A DNA stretch of 64,000 nucleotides from Planctomycetota bacterium (lineage in GTDB: Bacteria > Planctomycetota > UBA1135 > GCA-002686595): the NCBI GenBank assembly GCA_029250885.1, contig JAQXEK010000033.1, forward strand, positions 41,827 to 105,826, read 5' to 3'. A program made the position numbers and the translations under genes. The notes below the pieces were generated by a model. The model saw only the letters and a list, made by a program, of their open reading frames with translations, did no database searches and was not told the origin of the DNA. This document shows, in pieces, positions 35,877 to 43,407 of the stretch; position 1 is the stretch's first letter; every line of letters starts with the position of its first letter.

Positions 35877-37874
35877 ATGAAATATGTACTGTTCGCCACT
35901 GCTCTGCTGGCCTGTGCCCCATTCGCCTACCCGGCGAGCGGACTCATGGGCAACACCCCGCCTATGCCCACTGTGAGCCCGGCCCTAGGTGGCGATGAGC
36001 TTAAGCTGGCGGAGAAAGCTCTCTCGCGGGCCTCCCAAAAGGACAGCTTGGAGGAGCGAGTCGCGGCCTTGGATGTACTCGTTGGTTTGGGCGATGCGGA
36101 TGGCGTGATGATTTTGGTCAAGCGCTATGCGTCGGCATCGAAGCGTGCGGCAGACGCTCGGAAGGACCTGGACGAGAGCACGCTGCTCCTCGAGCGCCGG
36201 CGGGTGCAATTGGCGGAGCTGGAGCTTGCGGCGGAGCGCAAGAGCAGTATGAAACCGGCGGTGTCCGAGATGCAGACGAAGATTCAGGACCTCGAAGCAA
36301 AGATCAAGAAGACCACAGTGAAGCTGGCTGTCGACGAGCCCTGGACGGCGGCCCTGCGGGAGGGAACGAACAAGTTGGTGGCTGTCCAGGCTTCAGGCAA
36401 GCGCAAGGGTGTCGTCAAGGAGCTCTGGAAGTCGATCGATAAGAGCGACGAGGCCTCGACGCGCATCGCCTGCGCGGAGGTGCTTGCGGACATCGGGATG
36501 AAGGACACAGCGAAGCGCCTGGCGGGGATTGCAATAGACGCCCTCGACGAGCGCGTCAAAATGATGAAGGCATTACCCGCCCTCGAAGCGGATGTGCACA
36601 AGTGGGAACGCAAGATTCAGGAGGAGGTCGACAAGATGGGGGGCAACACCCAAGGAACCGTCGCGGCCTACCAGCGCTTGCAGGGCGAGGCGGCCTCTTT
36701 GCGCTTGCGGACCTATCGCCAAAAGCAGCTCGCCGCCGACTTCCTTAGCGCGGCCGCTACGGGACTTTCGAATGAGCCCGATGCCGAACAGGGCAAGGCG
36801 ATTGTGGCCCTGCTCAAGCTAGCCCGGAAGTCGCCCCACCGCCTACGGGTCGTGGAAGTTCTAGTAGACTCCAATGTCGAGGAGGCCCGGGCAGGCCTGC
36901 TCGCGATGCTAGAACAAGAGGCCGAACCCCTGCAGCAAGTCTCGATCCTGGACGGGCTCTCGATGGCCGGCGACAAGCGCATAGTTCCATGGATCTTGAG
37001 CGCCGGATTAAGCGACGCGAGCTGGCACGTGCGCTCGCGCTCTATGGCCGCCATCGGAGTCCTGCGTCCGACAGGTTGCGTCGAGCCCCTGCTGGCCGCG
37101 ATGAAGGTCGAAGAGGGGCGCATACGTCAGAACGCGGAAGAGGCGCTGAAGCTCCTCACCGCCAAGGACTTTAATGGAAACCTGACCCTCTGGGAGCGCT
37201 GGTGGGCAGACAACAAGGACGGCTTTGTGGTGTCCGATGCAGTTGCCAAGTCCGACGAGGAGAAGGCCCTGGAGGGCATCGGTATGAGCTTCTTCGGGCT
37301 CCGCTCGGAGAGCGAGAAGGTGCTCTTCATCCTGGACGCATCGGGCTCAATGAACGAGCCGATGCAAACCTATACCGGCGGTGGTAAGGCTGGCGAGACG
37401 CGTCTAACCGTAGCAAAGCGCGAAATCCTGAAGGCACTGGCCGGAGTGAAGAACGGAGGTTCCGTGAACATTGTGGTTTACGCTGCAGACGTTTGGATTT
37501 GGTCGGAAGAGCCCGTTGTGCTTGACGGCGAGACCCGCGCCGACGCCCAGAAGTTTATCGAAGAGATCGTCGCGAACGGCGGCACCAATATCTGGGGCTG
37601 CATGGAGAGGGGCCTCCAAATGGCTGGCGGCAAGAAGAGCAAGAAGGGCGCGGCAAAGTGGACCGAGCCCAGCTACGACACCCTGTTTCTCTTGACCGAC
37701 GGCCAACCGTCCATCGGCGTCTCCTTGAACCGCGAGGAGATCCTGGACATGGTATCTGAGACCAACGAGTCCCTTGGAATCGTGATTAACACCATCGGCT
37801 TGTCCTCGGATCAGGACGCAGTTTTGATGCGACGCCTTGCCGAAGAGAACCACGGCGCGTACGCTGCCCGCTAG
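35877..37874 (+). CDS. Secreted HEAT-like repeat protein with von Willebrand factor A domain
   Basis: The frame is open back to 35589, but that part lies inside the RNase P RNA; ATG 35877 begins a good signal peptide (KYVLFATALLACAPFAYPA), giving 665 residues. Residues 30-300 are helical with a Glu/Lys-rich coiled-coil-like segment (about 95-180). Residues 320-455 look like HEAT repeats. The vWA domain starts near 475: the MIDAS motif DASGSM at 487-492, a Thr in 'NGGTNIWG' and an Asp in 'LLTDGQPSIG' complete the metal site. vWA domains bind proteins in a metal-dependent way. This architecture is common in Planctomycetota. Partners are unknown. Confidence 0.85.
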   Translation: MKYVLFATALLACAPFAYPASGLMGNTPPMPTVSPALGGDELKLAEKALSRASQKDSLEERVAALDVLVGLGDADGVMILVKRYASASKRAADARKDLDESTLLLERRRVQLAELELAAERKSSMKPAVSEMQTKIQDLEAKIKKTTVKLAVDEPWTAALREGTNKLVAVQASGKRKGVVKELWKSIDKSDEASTRIACAEVLADIGMKDTAKRLAGIAIDALDERVKMMKALPALEADVHKWERKIQEEVDKMGGNTQGTVAAYQRLQGEAASLRLRTYRQKQLAADFLSAAATGLSNEPDAEQGKAIVALLKLARKSPHRLRVVEVLVDSNVEEARAGLLAMLEQEAEPLQQVSILDGLSMAGDKRIVPWILSAGLSDASWHVRSRSMAAIGVLRPTGCVEPLLAAMKVEEGRIRQNAEEALKLLTAKDFNGNLTLWERWWADNKDGFVVSDAVAKSDEEKALEGIGMSFFGLRSESEKVLFILDASGSMNEPMQTYTGGGKAGETRLTVAKREILKALAGVKNGGSVNIVVYAADVWIWSEEPVVLDGETRADAQKFIEEIVANGGTNIWGCMERGLQMAGGKKSKKGAAKWTEPSYDTLFLLTDGQPSIGVSLNREEILDMVSETNESLGIVINTIGLSSDQDAVLMRRLAEENHGAYAAR

Positions 37875-37904
37875 CCCACAACTCCCTTCCTCCGCAAACG
37901 CCCC

Positions 37905-38810
37905 ATGTCTAGTCCCGACTTTCTACTTACCAACCTTGAGCTGCGCGCTTCCAACCCCGACGGCTCCGAGGGTGCTGGCTTGAGTCACCAGACCGGTGGT
38001 ATCGGCGGCGCCGGTATGGTGCTTGTTCGCGTGCTTGAGCTCGGCCCACCCCCTTCCCAGGGCGTGCCCGATGGTGCTGCCATCGTCGTACACGACGCCG
38101 GCGATCACGGCGCGCGCTACGAGCAGTTAGCCGACAGGCTGGCTACGGCCGGTTGGATGGTGAGTCTGCCCGACCTACGCGGCCACGGTGCTTCCGAGGG
38201 CGAGCGCGGTCACACTACGGGCATCCCCGAGCCGGTGCGGGACATCCACTCCGTGCGCGAGCACGTCGCCTATCGCATGCCGGATGCCAAGAGTGTCGTC
38301 ATTGGCGTAGGCTCCGGCGCCCTTTGGGCCATGGCCTATGCCTTGAAACACCAAGACGAAGTCCACGGTCTGGTGCTCGCCGGACCGCTCTTGCAGGACA
38401 ACTTCGGCGCGCCCCAGAAAATCGGTGGAATGCTGGGTATGTTTAAGAAGGTTGAGCCCCTCAGCCCATGCGTGATTCCTTGGAAGGCCGAGGACGTGCT
38501 CAGTGAGCCCGGCGACAAGGGCACCTGGAATGCGGACCCCAAACGTGACAACACCGTCACTAAGGGCACCGTCGACGCGATCGTCAAGGCAATGGCCGAG
38601 TGCCCGGCCCCCTACGCCGCCCTCAACATGCCGACCCTGGTTCTTGCGGGTAGCGAAGATCCGATCTGCACTCCTGCGGACGCCGCTGCCTTTGCCAAGA
38701 AGCTCGGCGCCAAGAGCGAAGTCATCGAAGGCGCACGCCACAGTATCTTCCACGGACCTACATCCGAAGCGGCCATCGACCATGTGGTCAACTGGCTCGG
38801 GACGCTCTAG
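37905..38810 (+). CDS. Alpha/beta hydrolase, monoacylglycerol-lipase-like
   Basis: A 301-residue cytoplasmic enzyme with the alpha/beta-hydrolase core. 'VHDAGDHGARYEQLADRL' is the oxyanion-hole region and 'PDLRGHGASEGERGH' is typical of lysophospholipase/monoacylglycerol lipases. The nucleophile elbow is 'GVGSGA' with Ser137, the acid is the Asp in 'GSEDPICTPADA', and the His is in 'ARHSIFHGP'. It probably hydrolyses an ester or small lipid. It is 30 bases after the vWA gene but differs in location, so co-function is uncertain. Its stop codon overlaps the stop of the convergent ruvX-like gene (38807-38810). Confidence 0.85.
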   Translation: MSSPDFLLTNLELRASNPDGSEGAGLSHQTGGIGGAGMVLVRVLELGPPPSQGVPDGAAIVVHDAGDHGARYEQLADRLATAGWMVSLPDLRGHGASEGERGHTTGIPEPVRDIHSVREHVAYRMPDAKSVVIGVGSGALWAMAYALKHQDEVHGLVLAGPLLQDNFGAPQKIGGMLGMFKKVEPLSPCVIPWKAEDVLSEPGDKGTWNADPKRDNTVTKGTVDAIVKAMAECPAPYAALNMPTLVLAGSEDPICTPADAAAFAKKLGAKSEVIEGARHSIFHGPTSEAAIDHVVNWLGTL

Positions 38811-39253
38811 TCCCCGGGCTCACCCGAGGAGAGCCACTCCCGAAGAAAGACCAGCGCGCTCCAACTGTCGCGGCGTATCTTGCGGGCTTCACCGGTGTAG
38901 CCGGCTTCCACAAGTAGGGAGTCGGCTTCTTTCGTGGAGAGCCGCTCGTCCTGGTAGGTAATCGGGATCGGCGTAAACCCGGGGCCGTTCTTAGCCCCGA
39001 GGAAGGCCGTGAGCTGCTCCCCAAACACACGTACCTCGGCCGCCCGGCCGCTCTCGGTGCCGTCCATGTCGAAGGGCATGCCGATCACAAAGCGCTCGAC
39101 GTTACGCTCGTCGCACAGACCTGCGATGTGGCCCAAAAGACTTTCTCCGGTGCCGTGGAAGACGTCTAGGGGCTCGGTAATGATGCGCATGCTGTCGGTC
39201 ACCGCGAAGCCAGTCTTCTTGGTTCCGTGGTCGATGGCAATCACGACACCCAT
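38807..39253 (-). CDS. ruvX: RuvX/YqgF family Holliday-junction resolvase-like nuclease
   Basis: ATG 39253 gives 148 residues, the normal length of YqgF/RuvX. The RNase-H-like fold shows in 'VIAIDHGTKKTGFAVTDS' (first catalytic Asp), 'ERFVIGMPFDMDGTES' and 'YQDERLSTKEADSLL', with a final Asp region 'RKIRRDSWSALVFLREWL'. Members act in processing of 16S rRNA or Holliday junctions. It lies four bases after manC on the same strand and is probably co-transcribed with it. Confidence 0.9.
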   Translation of the reverse strand: MGVVIAIDHGTKKTGFAVTDSMRIITEPLDVFHGTGESLLGHIAGLCDERNVERFVIGMPFDMDGTESGRAAEVRVFGEQLTAFLGAKNGPGFTPIPITYQDERLSTKEADSLLVEAGYTGEARKIRRDSWSALVFLREWLSSGEPGD

Positions 39254-39257
39254 GAGG

Positions 39258-40331
39258 TTACAGGAACTCCTTACCGGAAGCCTTAAGCTCGTCCACAACG
39301 CGCTTGACATCCTGGGCGCGATCCAGGGGGCAGACCAGGGTCGCCTTGTCGGTCTGAACGACCGCCAGGCCCTCGACGCCAACCAAGGCCACGACCCGCG
39401 CGCCCTCAGCGTAGACCAGGTTGCCCGTGGACTCGATAGAGACTAGCTTGCCATCCTCGGCCAGGACGGCGCCGTTGCTGTTCGCGTCCTTCTCGGTAAT
39501 CTCACTGAGGGCGAGCCAGGAGCCTACGTCGTTCCAGGTGTAGGTGATCGGTAGCAGCCGGACCTGGTCCGAGCGCTCCATGATCGCAACGTCCACTGGC
39601 TCGGCAGGTAGGGTCGCATACTCGGTGGCGAGGTCAGCACCTTCGAAGATGCGGCGGATGCCCGTGTCGAGCTTGGGCACGTACCTCGCGATTGCGTCCA
39701 CGATGCTCTGGGTGCTCCAGACGAAGATACCAGCGTTCCAGTAGAAGCCGCCCTCGCCTAGAAATTGGATCGCCTTCTCGAGGTTCGGCTTCTCGACAAA
39801 GCGCTCGACGGCGAAGACGGGCTCCCCCTCGGATAGGCCCAGCTGTTCGGACGTCTTGATGTAGCCGTAGCCCGTGGCGGGATGATCGGGCTCGACGCCA
39901 AAGGTGAACAGACCGCCATCGACGGCTGCCGCGGCTGCCGCGGCAAGGGTCCTCTGGAATGCATCCCGGGGTTGGATCACGTGGTCGGCGGGTAGAATGA
40001 CCTGCATGGCATCGGGGTCCCGGCGGGCAATCTCGTGGGCTGCCCAGGCGACACAGGGGGCTGTGTTGCGCGCGCAGGGCTCGGCCAGGATGTTCTCGGC
40101 GGGCAGCTCGGGCAAGCACTCGGCGACCAGGGCGACTTGGCTCTCAGCGGTGACGACCAAGACACGCTCGGCGGGGACCAGCCCCTCGAGGCGGCGGAAG
40201 GTCTCCTCGATCATTGTGAGCCCACCGGAGATTGGCAGAAACTGCTTGGGCCGAGCGATGCGACTAGCGGGCCAAAAGCGGGTGCCGGAACCACCGGCCA
40301 TGATCACGGCATACAAGGGAGGAGAGGTCAT
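39258..40331 (-). CDS. manC: Mannose-1-phosphate guanylyltransferase
   Basis: A 357-residue cytoplasmic nucleotidyltransferase that makes GDP-mannose from mannose-1-phosphate and GTP. The nucleotide-binding signature 'MAGGSGTRFWPASR' is at 11-24, 'PKQFLP' follows, and 'LPADHVI' and 'FVEKP' mark the metal and sugar sites. 'GFYWNAGIFVWS' is typical of GMP proteins. The length fits the single-domain enzyme without the isomerase half of bifunctional forms. GDP-mannose could feed the surface-glycan genes elsewhere in this window. Confidence 0.93.
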   Translation of the reverse strand: MTSPPLYAVIMAGGSGTRFWPASRIARPKQFLPISGGLTMIEETFRRLEGLVPAERVLVVTAESQVALVAECLPELPAENILAEPCARNTAPCVAWAAHEIARRDPDAMQVILPADHVIQPRDAFQRTLAAAAAAAVDGGLFTFGVEPDHPATGYGYIKTSEQLGLSEGEPVFAVERFVEKPNLEKAIQFLGEGGFYWNAGIFVWSTQSIVDAIARYVPKLDTGIRRIFEGADLATEYATLPAEPVDVAIMERSDQVRLLPITYTWNDVGSWLALSEITEKDANSNGAVLAEDGKLVSIESTGNLVYAEGARVVALVGVEGLAVVQTDKATLVCPLDRAQDVKRVVDELKASGKEFL

Positions 40332-40437
40332 GGGCGAAGTCTAGCAGATTGGCAGATCGGGCTGAGCACAGAATTAGGCGCAGGGAGCCTAGGGCTCGGT
40401 CCAAGGTCCTTGCCCCTAGGCTGTCCGTACCCTGGCG

Positions 40438-40611
40438 TTAATTGCGCCAAGCAAAGGTCCCTTGTATTGAGATGACTGCCATAAGCGTCACGAAAGGTTC
40501 ATTGTTGTTGTGTGCCTGTCCGCCGCCGGAGGAGTGGCCCACGTTCACCTGCATGCCCGCAGGCGACGAGGATAGGCCGACAAGGGCCAAGAGATTTCGC
40601 CTGGTGCGCAT
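40438..40611 (-). pseudogene. Remnant of a tail-collar (microcystin-dependent-like) protein C-terminus
   Basis: A 57-codon minus-strand frame ends in 'SSGGGQAHNNNEPFVTL' and 'VISIQGTFAWRN'. Full-length tail-collar proteins of phages and MdpB-like secreted proteins end in a G..QPHNN.QP...N..IALQGIFPSRN pattern, which this matches clearly. The long N-terminal body of such proteins is missing: a stop lies nine codons upstream of the ATG. I therefore call it a decayed C-terminal fragment, possibly from a lost prophage or tail-like gene. Confidence 0.5.
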
Positions 40612-40835
40612 GGATGTCTCCGGCCTCCAGTCGCCTTAATAGTGAGCTTGGACAACTTAGACAATGGCTCTAGCCGGCCCTTCAAAGGCCCCTGTCCAAT
40701 TCCACGGGAAAAGTACCCCATAGACCTAGGGAGGGGGGGGTAAGCCGGATGGAACGGAATCGAAATTCATTATGCAACTTGGGATCCTGCGCGGATGGCC
40801 TATGCATGCAGGGAAATCTCGTACATAATCGATCA

Positions 40836-41867
40836 ATGACCAAAGCAGACTCTGCCGACCCATCTCAGCTAGCCACGTGGATCCCCGGGGATGCCACGCG
40901 ACCCTATTGCACCCGTCCTTGGAACCAGACGACGGTGGTTTCCGACGGTTCGGTTGTCTGTGCTTGCGTAGATGCCGCCAAGACTAACCCGCTTGGGAAT
41001 TTAACGACCCAGAGTTTTGACGAGGTCTGGAACGGCAAGGCTTATGCCCGGCTTCGCCGAAACATCATTAAGGATATAGACCTCACCAAGATCTGTGTCG
41101 GTTGCCCCAACCGGGTCGAGGGACCAGAGCCCCCCGCGGACTACATCGACAAAGTGGACATGCCCCGGGCTCTCTTCATCGAGTCCCATGCGGGTTGCAA
41201 TCTGACCTGCCCGGGTTGCAATCGCGAGGCCATCGAAGGAAGCCGCAACAACCTAGAGATGGACTTTGATGTGTACACCAAGGTCATCGACAGCATGTCT
41301 CCGAACTTGGGTTACATGGAGTTTCACCTCGGTGGGGAAAACTACATGCATAAGCGGGCCAATGAGATGGTGCGCTACTGCAAAGACGAGAACCCCAACT
41401 GCTTTATTCTGACGAGCACCAATGGGCACTTCTTTCACACCCCGGAGCGTGTTGCGGCGGTTCTTGACTCGGGTATCGACGCGATCATCTTTTCCATTGA
41501 TGGGGCGGACCAAGAGAGCTATGCAAAGTATCGCCAGAATGGAAACTTCCAGCGTGTGCTCGATGGCCTAACCGCCATGGCCACCATGAAGCGCGAGCGC
41601 GGGGGCGTCGGGCCGCTCTTGGTCTGGCGCTACATTCTCTTCGATTGGAACGACAGTTTCGAAATGATGGATGAGGCCCGCCGGCTCTGCGCAGAGTCCG
41701 GCGCCGACCACCTAGCTTGGCACCTCAACGCCGTCGGCTCGATCAGCGCATCCAAGCGCTACTACATCGGCTCGCCCCACCTGTCAGAGATCGGACACGA
41801 GCTCTGGGACACACTTCCCGAGCGTCTAGGCGTTAGCCTTGATGTGGACTTTAGTCGCTACCGCTAG
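40836..41867 (+). CDS. Radical SAM protein with N-terminal SPASM-like cysteine domain
   Basis: ATG 40836 gives 343 residues. The radical SAM cluster motif is CNLTCPGC (Cys121, Cys125, Cys128), followed by 'FHLGGENYMHKRANEM' and 'AIIFSIDGADQESYAKYR', typical of the partial TIM barrel. Before it, residues 24-91 contain 'YCTRPWNQTTVVSDGSVVC' with Cys25, 42, 44, 87 and 90, 'GNLTTQSFDEVWNGK' and 'ICVGC'. That is the pattern of SPASM/twitch auxiliary-cluster domains, which normally lie after the barrel. The order is thus reversed. SPASM proteins mature peptides or modify sugars; the substrate is unknown and no precursor peptide is next to it. Confidence 0.85.
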   Translation: MTKADSADPSQLATWIPGDATRPYCTRPWNQTTVVSDGSVVCACVDAAKTNPLGNLTTQSFDEVWNGKAYARLRRNIIKDIDLTKICVGCPNRVEGPEPPADYIDKVDMPRALFIESHAGCNLTCPGCNREAIEGSRNNLEMDFDVYTKVIDSMSPNLGYMEFHLGGENYMHKRANEMVRYCKDENPNCFILTSTNGHFFHTPERVAAVLDSGIDAIIFSIDGADQESYAKYRQNGNFQRVLDGLTAMATMKRERGGVGPLLVWRYILFDWNDSFEMMDEARRLCAESGADHLAWHLNAVGSISASKRYYIGSPHLSEIGHELWDTLPERLGVSLDVDFSRYR

Positions 41868-43253
41868 CTAGGCTTTGGGCGTGCCCAAGGGGCCTTCAAT
41901 CGCTGTTGCCGCGGCAACGGCTGCGCGCAGTTCGATTACGGAGAAGGGCTTGGCTAAGAACGTGCCCTGGACTCGTTTTTTAGCTTGGTCCAAGTAGCCG
42001 GACATATAGAGCACGGGCAATTCTGGAGCGAGCTTAAATAGCTCCCGCCCAAGTTCAATGCCGTCCATTTTCGGCATCATGATGTCGGTGATAACCAGGT
42101 CAAAGGGCTCCGGGCTGTTGTGCCAGAGGTCTAGGGCGGCTACACCGTGCTCGGCATTGCTGACCTGGTAACTGAGCCCCACAAGCAGAGCCGCAATGGT
42201 ACGCCGCACGTCGTTCTGGTCCTCGACAAGCAGAATTCGAAGGCCTTCGTTCTTTGGCTCAATGGGCGGTGGTGGCTCTGTGAAGAGGGCTGGCTTCACG
42301 GGCACGATGGGGAGGAAGATAAGCATGGAGGTCCCGTGGCCCGGGCGACTCTGAACCTCCAAGTGGCCACCGGATTGGCTGACGATTCCATGGACGGTAG
42401 AGAGTCCCATTCCGGCCCCTCCCGAGGCCTCTTTCGTAGTAAAGAAGGGCTCAAAGAGCCGCGCGCGGACCTCTTCCGTCATGCCCGTACCGTTGTCCTT
42501 AACCGCGAGCAACACCCAGCGCCGCTGGTCTGTCTTGGCAGGGGGTAGTGGCTTGACCTCCGCTTCCGTCGCCTCTCGAACGGTGATCTTAACTACACCG
42601 CCTCCGGGCATGGCCTCACGGGCATTCAGGCAGAGGTTGAGGACGGCGCGGTCGATCTCTGCGCGGTCCGCGCGTACATGTCCGACTTGCTCGTCGAGGT
42701 CAGATTCAATGGAGATCGTACCGCCGAGAAGGTCGCCGATGGAGTCGATAACTGTGGCCACAGCCACACCGAGGTTGATCACCTGGGGCTGTAGAACTTG
42801 GCGGCGGCCAAAGGCAAGCAGCTTTCGCACGAGCTCGGCGCCTCGCTCGCCCGCGCCTCGGATTGCATCGGAGCGCTGCAGTGTGTGCTCATCCTTAGGA
42901 TTCTCAAGTCGCAGCAACTCGGCATGGCCAAGAATGGTTGTGAGCAGGTTGTTGAAGTCATGGGCTAGGCCACCTGCAAGTTGGCCAATGGCGCGCAGGC
43001 TCTGGGACTGGTGTAGTTGCTGCTTTAGGTTTATCTCCGTTGTGACGTCGGTGGCGGTCAGCAGGACCAGGGCGCCTTCGGCGCGTTCGATGTGGGCTAG
43101 CAAGAGCTGGAGGTGTCGAGGGACGAGGAGGCCCGGCATCGTGGCTAGTTCGATGTGCGTCTCGCCGCGCTTGGAGCTGATGGCCGCCTGCAGTTCTCCG
43201 TCGGTGATCGCAAAGCCCAGTACGCCTAAGCGCTGGGCCATGGAGACACCCAA
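41868..43253 (-). CDS. Hybrid sensor histidine kinase with PAS-like input and receiver domain
   Basis: From TTG 43253 the protein has 461 residues. The phosphoacceptor is His98 in 'GGLAHDFNNLL', a type seen in hybrid kinases. The ATPase N, G1 and G2 boxes are 'NLCLNAREAM', 'VKDNGTGM' and 'GGAGMGLSTVHGI'. A receiver domain starts near 338 with the acceptor Asp390 in 'LVITDIMMPKMDG'. The frame is open upstream and reads like the start of a PAS domain ('HDGFARVVIQQANAAAEELF', about 43278-43337), but no ATG, GTG or TTG exists there; a CTG at 43367 is the only near-start. The true start is therefore unsure. No cognate partner gene is beside it. Confidence 0.85.
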   Translation of the reverse strand: MGVSMAQRLGVLGFAITDGELQAAISSKRGETHIELATMPGLLVPRHLQLLLAHIERAEGALVLLTATDVTTEINLKQQLHQSQSLRAIGQLAGGLAHDFNNLLTTILGHAELLRLENPKDEHTLQRSDAIRGAGERGAELVRKLLAFGRRQVLQPQVINLGVAVATVIDSIGDLLGGTISIESDLDEQVGHVRADRAEIDRAVLNLCLNAREAMPGGGVVKITVREATEAEVKPLPPAKTDQRRWVLLAVKDNGTGMTEEVRARLFEPFFTTKEASGGAGMGLSTVHGIVSQSGGHLEVQSRPGHGTSMLIFLPIVPVKPALFTEPPPPIEPKNEGLRILLVEDQNDVRRTIAALLVGLSYQVSNAEHGVAALDLWHNSPEPFDLVITDIMMPKMDGIELGRELFKLAPELPVLYMSGYLDQAKKRVQGTFLAKPFSVIELRAAVAAATAIEGPLGTPKA

Positions 43254-43407
43254 GAGGGGCTCGTCTTCCCGAAAGAAGAGCTCTTCTGCTGCGGCATTTG
43301 CCTGTTGGATTACAACTCTAGCAAACCCATCATGCTGGTTCCCGCGACTTCTACTGTCGTTGCCCAGACAGAGCTTGGCGTGGCTGCGACGTGTTCTGGC
43401 TAGGACA

